Counted from the first letter of the stretch, positions 1 through 11,598 are shown. The stretch is 64,000 nucleotides of DNA from Dactylosporangium sp. AC04546 (GCF_022095675.1 NZ_JAHYSG010000026.1:1-64000); one strand, 5' to 3'. Notes: generated by a model from the sequence alone, not told the origin. Program-made: numbers and translations.

Positions 1-2196
1 CCTGGTCCCGCCCCGGGGGATGGCCCCGCTTCGGCGCCTGCCCCCGCTTCGGCGGCCAGCTTGGGCCCAGCCAGCGGCTCGGCTTCGGCCAGCGGCTCGG
101 CTTCGGCCAGCGGCTTGGGTCCGGGGGTCCAGGCCGTGGCGCCTTTCAGCCCCGCCCCGGCGCCCGGTCCCGTCTCGGCGACCAGCCCGGCCGCGGTCAG
201 CGGTCCAGCGGGTCCGGGGGTGCGGATCGTGGCGCCCTCCAGTCCCGTCCCGGCGGCCGGCCCCGCCCTGGCCACCTCTTCGGCGCCTGGCTCAGGCCTG
301 GGCTTGGTCGCCGCGCCATCACCGGCCGACTTCCCGGGCGCCGAGGCTGTGGACTTCGGCGAGCTCGCCGGGGTCGGGCTGTTCGCCGCGGAGCCCGAGA
401 TCGACGCCGAAGAACTGCGGGCCGCATCCGCGCCCTTCGCTGCGATCGCCGAGGCCATGGCCGTCGTGCGGGCACACACGCCCGAGCTGCCCGAGGCGGA
501 GCGGGTCGACGAGGAGCGGCGTGAAGCGCATATGCGGACGGGGCTGCGGGCGGCGCTCAAGGAGTACGAGCGGGTGGCCGTCGTCTGCGGGGCCTGGCAC
601 GTTCCTGCGCTCACGGCGCCGCTGCCCAGTGCCGCGGCCGATGCGGCGGTGCTCAAGGGGCTGCCCAAGGTCAAGGTGGCCGTGACCTGGGTGCCGTGGA
701 CGCATGCACGGCTGGCGTCCTGGCAGGGGTACGGGGCGGGGGTGCGTTCACCGGGGTGGTACCACCACCTGTTCACCTCCGTGGACCGGCACGTGATCGA
801 GCGGTGGCTGGTCAAGGCGGCCGGCGTGCTGCGTAAGGACGGCGTGCCCGTGTCCAGCGCCCATGTCATCGAGGCGACGCGGCTGGCCGAGGCGCTCGCC
901 ACCATGCGCGGGCGGCCGCTCGCCGGGCTGGCCGAGGTCACCGATGCGGCGCATGCGGTGCTGTGCGACGGCGACGACCTGCGGCTCAGCCTGATCAACC
1001 GGCGACTGGTGGTCGGCGACCGGCTCGGGCGGGTGCCGGACAAGACGCCGGCGGTCCCGATCTCGCGCGACGTCGCCAGCAGCCAGCGGCGGCTCCGGCT
1101 GCCGCCCAAGGTCGAGCGCCGGGAGCTGCGGCTCGACCTGCGCCAGGCGTTCGACCTCGACCGCAGCCGACTGCTGCACCGGCTCCGCCTGCTCGGGGTC
1201 GAATGGGGCAAGGTGCTGGCCGCGGCCAAGGGCAAGGGCACCTTCCGCGAGGAGTGGGAGATCGCCTGGCAGCCGGAGTTCGAGGTCGACCTGATCGAGG
1301 CGGGGGCGTACGGGACGACGGTGCTCGAGGCGGCCACCGCGCGCGTCGCCGAGCAGGCCGCAGCGGCGGAGACGCTCGCCGACGTGACCAAGCTGGTCGA
1401 GCGGTGCCTGCTCGCCGACCTGCCGGCGGCGCTGCCGGGAGTGCTGGACGCGCTCGACGAGCGGATGGCGCTCGACGCCGACGTCGCCCACCTGATGGAC
1501 GCGCTGCCGGCGCTGGCCAGGACGCTGCGATACGGCGACGTGCGCGGGACGGATCTGTCCTCGCTGCGGGCCGTGACGTTCGGGATGATCACGCGCATCT
1601 GCGTCGGGCTGCCGGCCGCGGTCGGCGGGCTCGACGACGCCGCGGCGGCGGTCATGCGCGACCGGATCGACGGGGTGCAGGGCGCGCTCGCGCTGGTCGA
1701 CGATGCCGACGCCACCGCGCGCTGGCAGGCGGTACTGGGCGGGCTGTCCACGCGCGACGACCTGCACGGCCTGCTCACCGGGCGGATGACGCGGCTGCTG
1801 CTCGACGCCGGCAGCGTCGACGCGGAGCAGGTCGGGGTGCGCATGGCGCTGGTGCTCACCGTCGGTGTGCCGGTGGCGCGGGCCGCGGCCTGGATCGAGG
1901 GGTTCCTGGCCGGTGACGGGCTGCTGCTGGTGCACGACGAGCGGCTCCTCGGGCTGGTCGACGCCTGGCTCACGGGCATTCCGGCCGAGGGGTTCGTGGA
2001 GGTGCTGCCGCTACTCCGGCGGACGTTCAGCGGGTATCCGGCGCCGCAGCGGCGCATGATCGGCGAGCGGGCGGCGACCATCGGCACCGGTGGGCGGCGC
2101 CGCGGCGGCGAGGCCGACGAGCACATCGACGCGGAGCGGGGGGCGCTGCTGCTGCCGGTCGTCGCCAAGCTTCTGGGGAGGGAAGTGTATGGATGA
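1..2196 (+). CDS. DUF5682 family protein (5'-truncated by window)
   Basis: The frame is open from base 1, so the N-terminus is outside the window; 731 residues are visible before TGA. About the first 100 visible residues are Pro/Ala/Ser/Gly-rich low complexity, probably a linker. After that a folded, mostly helical protein follows. Around visible residues 173-202 an acidic/basic helix (REAHMRTGLRAAL) leads into VVCGAWHVPAL, a pattern I associate with DUF5682, a family found beside MoxR-type AAA ATPases and VWA proteins. The stop overlaps the start of the VWA gene by 8 bp, so the two are translationally coupled. The expected MoxR ATPase would lie upstream, outside the window. The family's biochemical activity is not established; complex formation with the VWA protein is inferred from context. 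Confidence 0.75.
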   Translation, partial: PGPAPGDGPASAPAPASAASLGPASGSASASGSASASGLGPGVQAVAPFSPAPAPGPVSATSPAAVSGPAGPGVRIVAPSSPVPAAGPALATSSAPGSGLGLVAAPSPADFPGAEAVDFGELAGVGLFAAEPEIDAEELRAASAPFAAIAEAMAVVRAHTPELPEAERVDEERREAHMRTGLRAALKEYERVAVVCGAWHVPALTAPLPSAAADAAVLKGLPKVKVAVTWVPWTHARLASWQGYGAGVRSPGWYHHLFTSVDRHVIERWLVKAAGVLRKDGVPVSSAHVIEATRLAEALATMRGRPLAGLAEVTDAAHAVLCDGDDLRLSLINRRLVVGDRLGRVPDKTPAVPISRDVASSQRRLRLPPKVERRELRLDLRQAFDLDRSRLLHRLRLLGVEWGKVLAAAKGKGTFREEWEIAWQPEFEVDLIEAGAYGTTVLEAATARVAEQAAAAETLADVTKLVERCLLADLPAALPGVLDALDERMALDADVAHLMDALPALARTLRYGDVRGTDLSSLRAVTFGMITRICVGLPAAVGGLDDAAAAVMRDRIDGVQGALALVDDADATARWQAVLGGLSTRDDLHGLLTGRMTRLLLDAGSVDAEQVGVRMALVLTVGVPVARAAAWIEGFLAGDGLLLVHDERLLGLVDAWLTGIPAEGFVEVLPLLRRTFSGYPAPQRRMIGERAATIGTGGRRRGGEADEHIDAERGALLLPVVAKLLGREVYG
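73..108 (+). repeat. 18-bp tandem repeat inside the DUF5682 linker
   Basis: Two perfect 18-bp copies (73-90 and 91-108) with the start of a third encode Ser/Ala/Gly units in the low-complexity linker. They are in frame and look like slippage-type expansion of a flexible segment. Confidence 0.85.
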
Positions 2197-3337
2197 CGAG
2201 CGGCTCCGGAGGTGGCGGCTCGCGCTCGGCGGCGCGGAGGGCGGCGAGGGCACCGGCTACAGCCTGACCGGCACCGACGCCGCGGTGGACGCCGCGCTCG
2301 GTGCGCTCTACGACGGCACGCCTGACAGCCCGACCCAGCGTGGGGCCGGTCTGGGAGCGTCGGCGCCGAGGGTCGCCCGCTGGCTGGGCGACATCCGCCA
2401 GTACTTCCCGTCCACCGTCGTCCAGGTCATGCAGGCCGACGCCATCGAGCGGCTCAACCTGACCCGGCTGCTGCTGGAGCCGGAGATGCTCGACGCGGTC
2501 GAGCCCGACGTGCACCTCGTCGGCACGCTGCTGTCGCTCAACCGGGTCATGCCCGACAAGAGCAAGCGCGCGGCCCGCAAGGTCGTCGCGAAGGTCGTCG
2601 CCGAGCTGGAGCGGCGGGTCGCCCAGCCGACCCGCACCGCGCTGAGCGGCGCGTTGAACCGGGCGGCCCGGGTCAACCGGCCCCGCCACCACGACATCGA
2701 CTGGGACAAGACGATCCGCGCCAACCTCCGCCACTACCAGCCCGACCTGCGCACGGTGGTGCCGGAGCGGCTGGTCGGGTATGGGCGCCGCGCCCAGTCC
2801 GTCCAGCGTGACATCGTCCTGTGCGTCGACCAGTCCGGCTCGATGGCCGCGTCGGTGGTGTATTCGGGGGTCTTCTCGGCGGTACTGGCATCGATGCGCT
2901 CCCTGAAGACCTCGCTCGTCGTCTTCGACACCGCGGTCGTCGACCTGACCGACAAGCTGGCCGACCCGGTCGACGTGCTGTTCGGCACGCAGCTCGGCGG
3001 CGGCACCGACATCAACCGGGCGATCGCCTACGGCCAGCAGCTCATCACCAGGCCGCGCGACACCATCTTCGTGCTGATCAGCGACCTGTACGAGGGCGGC
3101 GTCCGCGACGAGATGCTGCGCCGCGTGGCCGCGATGACGTCGGCGGGCGTCCAGGTGATCGCGCTGCTCGCGCTGTCGGACGAGGGCGCCCCGGACTACG
3201 ACCACGAGAACGCCGCCGCGCTGGCGGCGCTGGGGGTCCCGGCCTTCGCCTGCACGCCGGACGTGTTCCCGGAGCTGATGGCGGCCGCGATCGAGCGGCG
3301 TGACCTGCACCCGATCATCGAACGGACGAAGGCTTAG
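2189..3337 (+). CDS. VWA domain-containing protein
   Basis: The protein has 382 residues. I place the start at ATG 2189 because a GGGGAGGG ribosome site ends about 7 nt upstream and the gene overlaps the preceding stop by 8 bp. The C-terminal half is a von Willebrand A domain: the metal-site motif D214-Q-S-G-S218 is intact, the third ligand appears as T273 in GGGTDIN, and ISDLYEGG follows near residue 295. The N-terminal 200 residues are helical and basic. VWA proteins coupled to DUF5682 and MoxR ATPases are thought to act as metal-dependent adaptors or chaperone-like machines; that role here is inferred from context. The stop codon lies in the left arm of the large palindrome 3334-3501, with a convergent ATPase gene beyond it. 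Confidence 0.85.
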   Translation: MDDERLRRWRLALGGAEGGEGTGYSLTGTDAAVDAALGALYDGTPDSPTQRGAGLGASAPRVARWLGDIRQYFPSTVVQVMQADAIERLNLTRLLLEPEMLDAVEPDVHLVGTLLSLNRVMPDKSKRAARKVVAKVVAELERRVAQPTRTALSGALNRAARVNRPRHHDIDWDKTIRANLRHYQPDLRTVVPERLVGYGRRAQSVQRDIVLCVDQSGSMAASVVYSGVFSAVLASMRSLKTSLVVFDTAVVDLTDKLADPVDVLFGTQLGGGTDINRAIAYGQQLITRPRDTIFVLISDLYEGGVRDEMLRRVAAMTSAGVQVIALLALSDEGAPDYDHENAAALAALGVPAFACTPDVFPELMAAAIERRDLHPIIERTKA

Positions 3338-3501
3338 GCCCTGTCCTGCCGATCATGCCGGCCTGCGACGGGCCCAGATTCCGTCTGGCGCCGCCCCGCG
3401 AAAGCCCGGTTACAACACCGGTAGCCGGACTTCCGCGGGGCGACGCCAGACGAAATCTGGACTCCGTCTCGGCTCGACATGATCGGCAGGACAGGGCCTA
3501 A
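3334..3501. repeat. 168-bp near-perfect palindrome, MITE-like
   Basis: The outer arms (3334-3357 and 3478-3501) are perfect 24-bp inverted repeats. Inner arms around 3374-3413 and 3421-3460 match at about 35 of 40 positions, and a single indel separates the two blocks. The centre is near 3417. Just inside each end, a TA dinucleotide flanks the sequence GGCCCTGTCC, the layout expected of an IS630/Tc1-mariner-type non-autonomous element, although no transposase is present. The stop codons of both convergent neighbours lie in the arms, so the element also serves as the 3' end of both genes and probably as a bidirectional terminator. Confidence 0.7.
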
Positions 3502-4706
3502 TCGGCGGGCTGGGTGCGCAGGTAGCGGGCGAAGTGGGGGACCGTGAAGGCGACCGTCCCCCGCTCGCCCGAGTAGATCAGGCCCTTCTTGATCAGCGCG
3601 TCGCGGGCCGGGGAGAGGCTGGCCGGCTTGCGGCCCAGGGACTTGGCGATCTCCGCCGTCGGCACCGCCTCCGACACATCGACGGCGGGGAGGAGGGTCG
3701 CCATCGTGCGCATGTACTCCCGCTCGGCAGGCGTCGCCCGCTCGTAGCGGGAGCCGAAGAAGCCCACCGCCAGCTCGGCCTCCGCCTCGGGCGCCGCCAC
3801 GCGGACATCGGCGGCCGTGATCGGCGAACGCGGGGCGTGGTCCCAGGTGGCCTTGCCGTAGGCCTGGACGAAGTACGGGTAGCCGCCCGAGGCCTCGTAC
3901 AGCGCGTCGAGGGCCTTCTCCTCGTACTCGACCTCCTCCCGATCCGCGGGCGCCGTCAGCGCGAGGTCGGCCGCGATCCGATCCAGCCGGTCGATGCGCT
4001 GGTACCGGAAGAGGCGCTCGGAGTACGACTTGGAGGCCGAGAGCAGCGCCGGCAGGTGGGGCAGGCCCGCGCCGACGACGATGAGTGGGGCGCCGGTCTG
4101 CGAGAGCTCGTGGCACGCCGCGCACAGCGCCGAGACGTCGTCGGCCCCCAGGTCCTGCATCTCGTCGATGAACAACGCCACGCCCGTGCCGACGTCAGTG
4201 GCCACGCTGGCGGCGTCGGTGAACAGCTCGACCAGGTCGATCTCGATGTCGCCCGAGTCGGCGCGCCCGGTGGTCGGCGGCACGTCGATGCCCGGCTGCC
4301 AGCGGTCGCGCAGCTTCGACGGCGGCTTGCGCGGATCCTCTCGCATCGCGAACGCCTTGAGCACGCCGAGGAACTCGTCGATCCGGTCAGGCGCGCGGTG
4401 GTGCGGGGCGAGCTCCCGGATCGCCATGTGCAGCGCGGCCGAGACGGGGCGGCGCAGCGATTCGTCGGGGCGGGCCTCGATCTTGCCGGTGCCCCAGAGC
4501 CGGGAGATGGCCTGCGAGCGCAGCGTGTTGAGCAGCACGGTCTTGCCGACGCCGCGCAGGCCGGTGAGGACGAGCGAGCGCTCGGGCCGGCCGCGGGCGA
4601 TGCGCTCCAGCACCACTTCGAAGGCGTGCAGCTCGCGGTCGCGACCGGCGAGCTCGGGCGGACGCTGCCCGGCGCCGGGCGCATACGGGTTGCGAACCGG
4701 ATCCAC
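3498..4706 (-). CDS. AAA-family ATP-binding protein (ORC/AAA_16-like)
   Basis: The protein has 402 residues and starts at GTG 4706, which sits 6 nt after a TACTGT -10 element, so the mRNA is probably leaderless. Residues 49-56 (GLRGVGKT) form Walker A and residues 177-185 (ALFIDEMQD) form Walker B. The N-terminus (NPYAPGAGQRPPELAGRDRE) is typical of a common actinobacterial AAA family related to ORC/Cdc6 folds. The C-terminal 100 residues look like a winged-helix segment (AEIAKSLGRKPASLSPARDALIKKG is split across 365-390). The substrate is unknown. The gene is flanked by the 168-bp palindrome downstream and a cluster of TCTA-type inverted repeats upstream, so it may be independently regulated. 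Confidence 0.75.
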   Translation of the reverse strand: MDPVRNPYAPGAGQRPPELAGRDRELHAFEVVLERIARGRPERSLVLTGLRGVGKTVLLNTLRSQAISRLWGTGKIEARPDESLRRPVSAALHMAIRELAPHHRAPDRIDEFLGVLKAFAMREDPRKPPSKLRDRWQPGIDVPPTTGRADSGDIEIDLVELFTDAASVATDVGTGVALFIDEMQDLGADDVSALCAACHELSQTGAPLIVVGAGLPHLPALLSASKSYSERLFRYQRIDRLDRIAADLALTAPADREEVEYEEKALDALYEASGGYPYFVQAYGKATWDHAPRSPITAADVRVAAPEAEAELAVGFFGSRYERATPAEREYMRTMATLLPAVDVSEAVPTAEIAKSLGRKPASLSPARDALIKKGLIYSGERGTVAFTVPHFARYLRTQPAD

Positions 4707-4712
4707 GATCGC

Positions 4713-4798
4713 ACAGTATCGGCGTCTCTAGCCCAGGGGCTAGAACCGCGTAGAAGAACCTCTACGGCGTGTCGTGGGATATCTAGCGTTTTCTAGCG
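4713..4798 (-). promoter_or_regulatory. Promoter and putative operator cluster of the AAA ATPase gene
   Basis: On the minus strand a TACTGT -10 hexamer (4713-4718) precedes GTG 4706 by 6 nt. Upstream lie an 18-bp inverted repeat with 8-bp perfect arms (4727-4744, TCTAGCCC arms), a second inverted repeat with 6-bp arms (4749-4766), and two direct TCTAGCG copies 10 bp apart (4782-4788 and 4792-4798). The first repeat overlaps the expected -35 region, so a dimeric regulator could act there. The regulator is unknown. Confidence 0.5.
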
Positions 4799-4930
4799 CA
4801 GGCACAAGACTGCCCAATAAGGCGGCAGTGAAGCCCGCACCCCGGCTCGAACGAATGTACTACAACCCTACTCCGTGTCAAATCACCGGGGGTCGCGTCG
4901 GACAGAAGTTCGAACGAAATCAGGAACAAA

Positions 4931-4965
4931 ACCGGCCCGATCCCCCCATCGAGGACCGGGCCGGT
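4931..4965 (-). terminator. Intrinsic terminator of the LppU-like gene
   Basis: A 13-bp stem with one wobble position (arms 4931-4943 and 4953-4965) is followed on the minus strand by a T-rich tract. It lies just downstream of the LppU-like stop codon. Confidence 0.8.
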
Positions 4966-4981
4966 AACGCGGAGTAGCATG

Positions 4982-5737
4982 TCAGGTACGCAACTTCAGG
5001 CAGAGCACGAAGTCGTTCGTGTTGACCGTGCTGTCGAAGTAGTAGTCGTGGGTGTAGCCGGCGACGCCGTTGCACTTCTTCACGTCGGTCGTGGCCGTGA
5101 TCCGCTTGAGCACCTCGAACGTGCCCGGCGCGCAGGCGATCTTCTCCAGCTTCGGCGCCTTGGTCGTGCCCCGGTTGATCAGGCACTCGCCGACCTTGAC
5201 GGTCGCCGCGTCACCGGCCGAGACGCCGGTCGGGCTGGCCGAGGCGGAGCTCGAGGGCTGGGCCGACGCCGCGTTGGAGGCGGCGTTGCTCGGGTTGGTC
5301 GAGGGCCCCGCCGACGGGGTCTGCGGCTTCTCGTCCTTCTGGAGCATGTAGTAGATGCCGGCCGAGCCGCCGCCGCACAGCAGCAGCACGAGCACCGCTA
5401 CGAAGGCGACCGCCGCGCCGGACTTCTTCTTCGGCGGCGGCGAGGGAGGCGGGCCCCACTGCGGCGGCTCCTGCCCGTAACCCGGGTCGCGGCCGTAGCC
5501 AGGGTCGGGGCCATAGCCGGGAGGCTGACCGTAGCCGCCGCCCTGCTGTCCGTAGCCGCCGCCCTGCTGTCCGTATCCACTACCGGGGTTGCCCCACTGT
5601 GTGTTGTCCTGACCGTAGCCGCCGGGTGGCGCGCTGTAGGGGTCCGGCTGGCCGTAGGGATCCGGCTGCCCGTGCTGCTGCCACGGGTCCTGCGGCTGGC
5701 CCTGGTACGGTCCGCCCGGCGGTCCGTAACCCGACAT
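4982..5737 (-). CDS. LppU/SCO3897-like membrane-anchored protein
   Basis: The protein has 251 residues. The first ~105 are Gly/Tyr/Pro/Gln-rich with repeated GYGQQGG and GYGxDP units, followed by KKK and one membrane segment at about 107-130. A Ser/Ala/Thr-rich linker and a compact extracellular domain of about 70 residues with four cysteines (in CLINRG, ACAPG, KKCNG, LCLKL) complete it. This layout matches actinobacterial LppU/SCO3897-type proteins. The ATG has an AGGAGGG site about 6 nt upstream. A cytoplasmic disordered N-terminus with a secreted C-terminal domain is inferred. The biochemical role is unknown. A strong intrinsic terminator follows the stop. Confidence 0.7.
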   Translation of the reverse strand: MSGYGPPGGPYQGQPQDPWQQHGQPDPYGQPDPYSAPPGGYGQDNTQWGNPGSGYGQQGGGYGQQGGGYGQPPGYGPDPGYGRDPGYGQEPPQWGPPPSPPPKKKSGAAVAFVAVLVLLLCGGGSAGIYYMLQKDEKPQTPSAGPSTNPSNAASNAASAQPSSSASASPTGVSAGDAATVKVGECLINRGTTKAPKLEKIACAPGTFEVLKRITATTDVKKCNGVAGYTHDYYFDSTVNTNDFVLCLKLRT

Positions 5738-5847
5738 GTCGATCCCTCCTGCGCTGGCGGTGGCGAACAGAGCCTAACGGGGTCTTCGCTGCTACGGTAC
5801 TGCCCCCACCTGCCACTTCCGCCTCACGGATCCGTGCCGAACCATCC

Positions 5848-9036
<3,189 letters not shown>

Positions 9037-9057
9037 AGCCGCCTCAGGCGACGCCCG

Positions 9058-10320
9058 CTACGCGCCGTGCAACTCCACGACCGAGATGTCCGGCGGCGCC
9101 CCGAATCGCACCGGCGGTCCCCAGAAACCAGCACCGCGCGTGACGTACACCTGCGTGCCGTCCACATTGCCCAGTCCGGCCACGACCGGCGCCTCCAGCG
9201 CCACCAGCAGGTTGAACGGCACCATCTGCCCGCCGTGCGTGTGCCCGGACAACTGCAGGTCGACGCCGTGCTTCGCCGCGTCGTGGGCCTGGACGGGCTG
9301 GTGGGCGAGCAGCACCACCGGCCGTGCCGGGTCCCGCCCGCCGAGCGCCTTGGCGAAGTCCGGCCCGTCACCCACGTCGGAGCCGGTCACGTCGTTGACC
9401 CCGGCGAGATCGAGCCCCTGGATGTCGACGCGCTCGTTGCGCAGCACCCGCACCCCGAGCGAGTTCACTTCGTCGACCCACTCCTGGTAGCCCGAGAAGT
9501 ACTCGTGGTTGCCGGTCACGAAGAAGCTTCCGTGCCGCGCCTTGAGGTCCTGGAGCGGCTCGGCGGCGGAGCCGAGCTCGGCGACGCTCCCGTCGACCAG
9601 GTCGCCGACGACCGCCACCAGGTCGGCGTCGACGGAGTTGATGATCCGCACGATCCGCTCGGTGTGGGACCGCCCGAGCAGCGGCCCGAGGTGGATGTCG
9701 GACACGAGGGCGATCCTGAACCCGTCCATGCTCGCCGGCAGCTTCGCCAGCCGGACCGGCACCCGCTTGAGCTGCGGTTCGCCGAGCGCCTGGTAGGTCC
9801 CGACGCCGACCGCCCCGACGGAGAGCGCCCCGGCGGTCGCGGCGAGCGACCGCCCGAGCAGCAACCGCCGCGCCGGATCGAACTTCGGGTCCGGCGCAGC
9901 CGGCAACGGCTCAGCAGCGGAGACGGTGGGCGTCGAGGTGGTGGACGCCGTCGACTCCGCGGCGACCTCCGCGAGCGCGGGCGAACCCGACGCCACCTCG
10001 GCGTGCACGGCAGGACGGCGGCGGAGCCACGGGCGCAGGGCCAGGCGGGGTAACTCCAGCAGGGCCAGCGTCACCAGCAGGTAGAACATCAGGGCCAGCC
10101 ACAGATACCCCGGCCAGGCCAGGATCGGCTGCTGCGAGTGCGGCAGGACCCGGGTGCCGACGAGCGTGACCGGCAGCAGGAGGGCGAGCGCGATCACGGC
10201 CACCGTGCCCGCGCGGCGCACGCGGCCGGGGGCGGTGGTGTCCTTGACCAGGCGCTTCCACAGGTAGAAGTGGATGGAGCCGAGGATCAGCAGCACCACC
10301 GCGAGGAACACGACGATCAC
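9058..10320 (-). CDS. Membrane metallophosphoesterase (YkuE-like)
   Basis: The protein has 420 residues from GTG 10320. Three hydrophobic segments occur at about 1-20, 38-58 and 70-92. An Ala/Ser/Thr-rich linker leads to a second twin-arginine-like hydrophobic stretch (RRLLLGRSLA, about 151-175). The catalytic domain then shows all calcineurin-like motifs: SDIHLG (207-212), VVGDLVDG (238-244), TGNHEYF (269-275) and SGHTHGGQ near 385-392. It should be a membrane-attached phosphoesterase with a two-metal centre. Relatives of YkuE act outside the membrane, but the side is not certain here. It follows the MoaD-like gene by 4 bp and precedes the PHP-UvrD gene by 21 bp, so it is co-transcribed. Confidence 0.85.
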   Translation of the reverse strand: MIVVFLAVVLLILGSIHFYLWKRLVKDTTAPGRVRRAGTVAVIALALLLPVTLVGTRVLPHSQQPILAWPGYLWLALMFYLLVTLALLELPRLALRPWLRRRPAVHAEVASGSPALAEVAAESTASTTSTPTVSAAEPLPAAPDPKFDPARRLLLGRSLAATAGALSVGAVGVGTYQALGEPQLKRVPVRLAKLPASMDGFRIALVSDIHLGPLLGRSHTERIVRIINSVDADLVAVVGDLVDGSVAELGSAAEPLQDLKARHGSFFVTGNHEYFSGYQEWVDEVNSLGVRVLRNERVDIQGLDLAGVNDVTGSDVGDGPDFAKALGGRDPARPVVLLAHQPVQAHDAAKHGVDLQLSGHTHGGQMVPFNLLVALEAPVVAGLGNVDGTQVYVTRGAGFWGPPVRFGAPPDISVVELHGA

Positions 10321-10324
10321 GGGA

Positions 10325-10561
10325 TCAGCCGCCCGCGAAGGGTGGGAGGACGTCGACCGTCGCGGTCGTCGGGAGAGCGGCGGTGTGGTCGCGCCAGGAG
10401 ACGCCGTCGACCAGGAACGAGCAGGCCGTCAGGACCGACGTCAGGCGGGGGCGGTCGGTCGTGATCAGGGTGACCAGCTCGTCGAGCGTCGCCGCTTCGA
10501 GCTTCTCCTCGGGCACGCCGGCGGCCGCGCGGGCCCCGGCGAAGTAGCGCACCAGCAGCAC
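10325..10561 (-). CDS. MoaD/ThiS family sulfur carrier
   Basis: The protein has 78 residues from GTG 10561. GGAGG lies 9 nt upstream and the start falls 5 bp after the moaA stop. The protein begins with MLLVRYFAGARAAAG, contains the ubiquitin-like beta-grasp pattern and ends in the diagnostic Gly-Gly (PPFAGG). In molybdopterin synthase this C-terminal glycine is thiocarboxylated and donates sulfur to precursor Z. Direct coupling to moaA supports a role in molybdenum-cofactor synthesis. No moaE, moaC or moeB is visible in the window, so the partner enzymes must be elsewhere. Confidence 0.85.
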   Translation of the reverse strand: MLLVRYFAGARAAAGVPEEKLEAATLDELVTLITTDRPRLTSVLTACSFLVDGVSWRDHTAALPTTATVDVLPPFAGG

Positions 10562-10566
10562 GCCGC

Positions 10567-11598
10567 TCAGCCTCCGATCGCCGACATGGGGCGGATGGGC
10601 TGCAGGAAGCGGGGGTCGTCGATCCCGTGGCCGGCCGGCTTGCCCCACATCGCCTTGCGCCACAGGTCGGCCAGCTCCTCGTCGGTCGCGCCGGAGCGCA
10701 GGGCCCCGCGCAGGTCGGTCTCTTCCTGGCTGAACAGGCATGAGCGGACGGCGCCGTCGGCCGTGAGCCGGGTGCGGTCGCAGGCGCCGCAGAACGGGCT
10801 CGACACGCTGGCGATGACGCCGACGCGGGCCGGGCGGCCGTCGACCGCCTCGTGACCCTCGACCAGCCAGGTCTCGGCGGGCGCGCCGCCCCGGCGGGCC
10901 GGGTCGGGCAGCAGCGTGAACGCGGAGCGCAGCTGGGCCAGGATCTCGGCGCCGGTGACCATCTCCTCCCGGCGCCAGGTGTGGCCGGCGTCGAGTGGCA
11001 TCTGCTCGATGAACCGCAGCTCGTAGCCGTTGGCCAGGGCGAACCGCAGCAGCGGCACCGCCTCGTCGTCGTTGAGCCCGCGCAGCAGCACCGCGTTCAT
11101 CTTCACGGGGACCAGCCCGGCCGCTGCGGCCGCGGCGAGGCCGGCGACCACGTCGGCGTGCCGGTCGCGGCGGGTCAGCTCGTTGAAGCGGGCCGGGTCG
11201 GTGGTGTCGAGCGAGACGTTGACCCGGTCGAGCCCGGCGGCGGCAAGCGGAGCAGCGAGCCGCGTGAGGCCGATGCCGTTGGTGGTCAGCATGGTCTGCG
11301 GGCGCGGGTCGAGGGAGGCGACCGCCCGCACGATCTCCGGCAGGCCCCGGCGCAGCAGCGGCTCGCCGCCGGTGAACCGCACCTCGGTGACGCCGAGCCG
11401 GGTCGCGGCGACGGTGATCAGCCGCACGACCTCGGCGTCGGTGAGCAGCGTGGGGCTGGGCAGCCAGTCGAGGCCCTCCGCCGGCATGCAGTAACTACAG
11501 CGCAGGTTGCACCGGTCGGTCAGTGAGACCCGCAAGTCGGTCGCCACGCGGCCGTGCCGGTCGGCAAGACCGGCGCCAGGAGGCTCCGAAGCGGTCAT
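10567..11598 (-). CDS. moaA: GTP 3',8-cyclase MoaA
   Basis: The protein has 343 residues from ATG 11598; a GTG eight codons upstream (11622) is an alternative. It is a radical-SAM enzyme catalysing the first step of molybdopterin synthesis from GTP. The N-terminal iron-sulfur site is C30-x3-C34-x2-C37 in DRCNLRCSYC. The second cluster is C270-x2-C273 with C287 (CGACDRTRLT and SCLF). GEPLLRRG and the C-terminal Gly-Gly needed for catalysis are present. Both clusters are intact and the length is normal. It heads a tight minus-strand unit with the MoaD-like gene, a metallophosphoesterase and the PHP-UvrD fusion. Confidence 0.95.
   Translation of the reverse strand: MTASEPPGAGLADRHGRVATDLRVSLTDRCNLRCSYCMPAEGLDWLPSPTLLTDAEVVRLITVAATRLGVTEVRFTGGEPLLRRGLPEIVRAVASLDPRPQTMLTTNGIGLTRLAAPLAAAGLDRVNVSLDTTDPARFNELTRRDRHADVVAGLAAAAAAGLVPVKMNAVLLRGLNDDEAVPLLRFALANGYELRFIEQMPLDAGHTWRREEMVTGAEILAQLRSAFTLLPDPARRGGAPAETWLVEGHEAVDGRPARVGVIASVSSPFCGACDRTRLTADGAVRSCLFSQEETDLRGALRSGATDEELADLWRKAMWGKPAGHGIDDPRFLQPIRPMSAIGG

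Noticed and set aside
3334..3501. An insertion sequence remnant with a degraded transposase.
   Set aside because: The element is only 168 bp and almost entirely palindrome, leaving no room for a transposase remnant; MITE-like or terminator is the better description.
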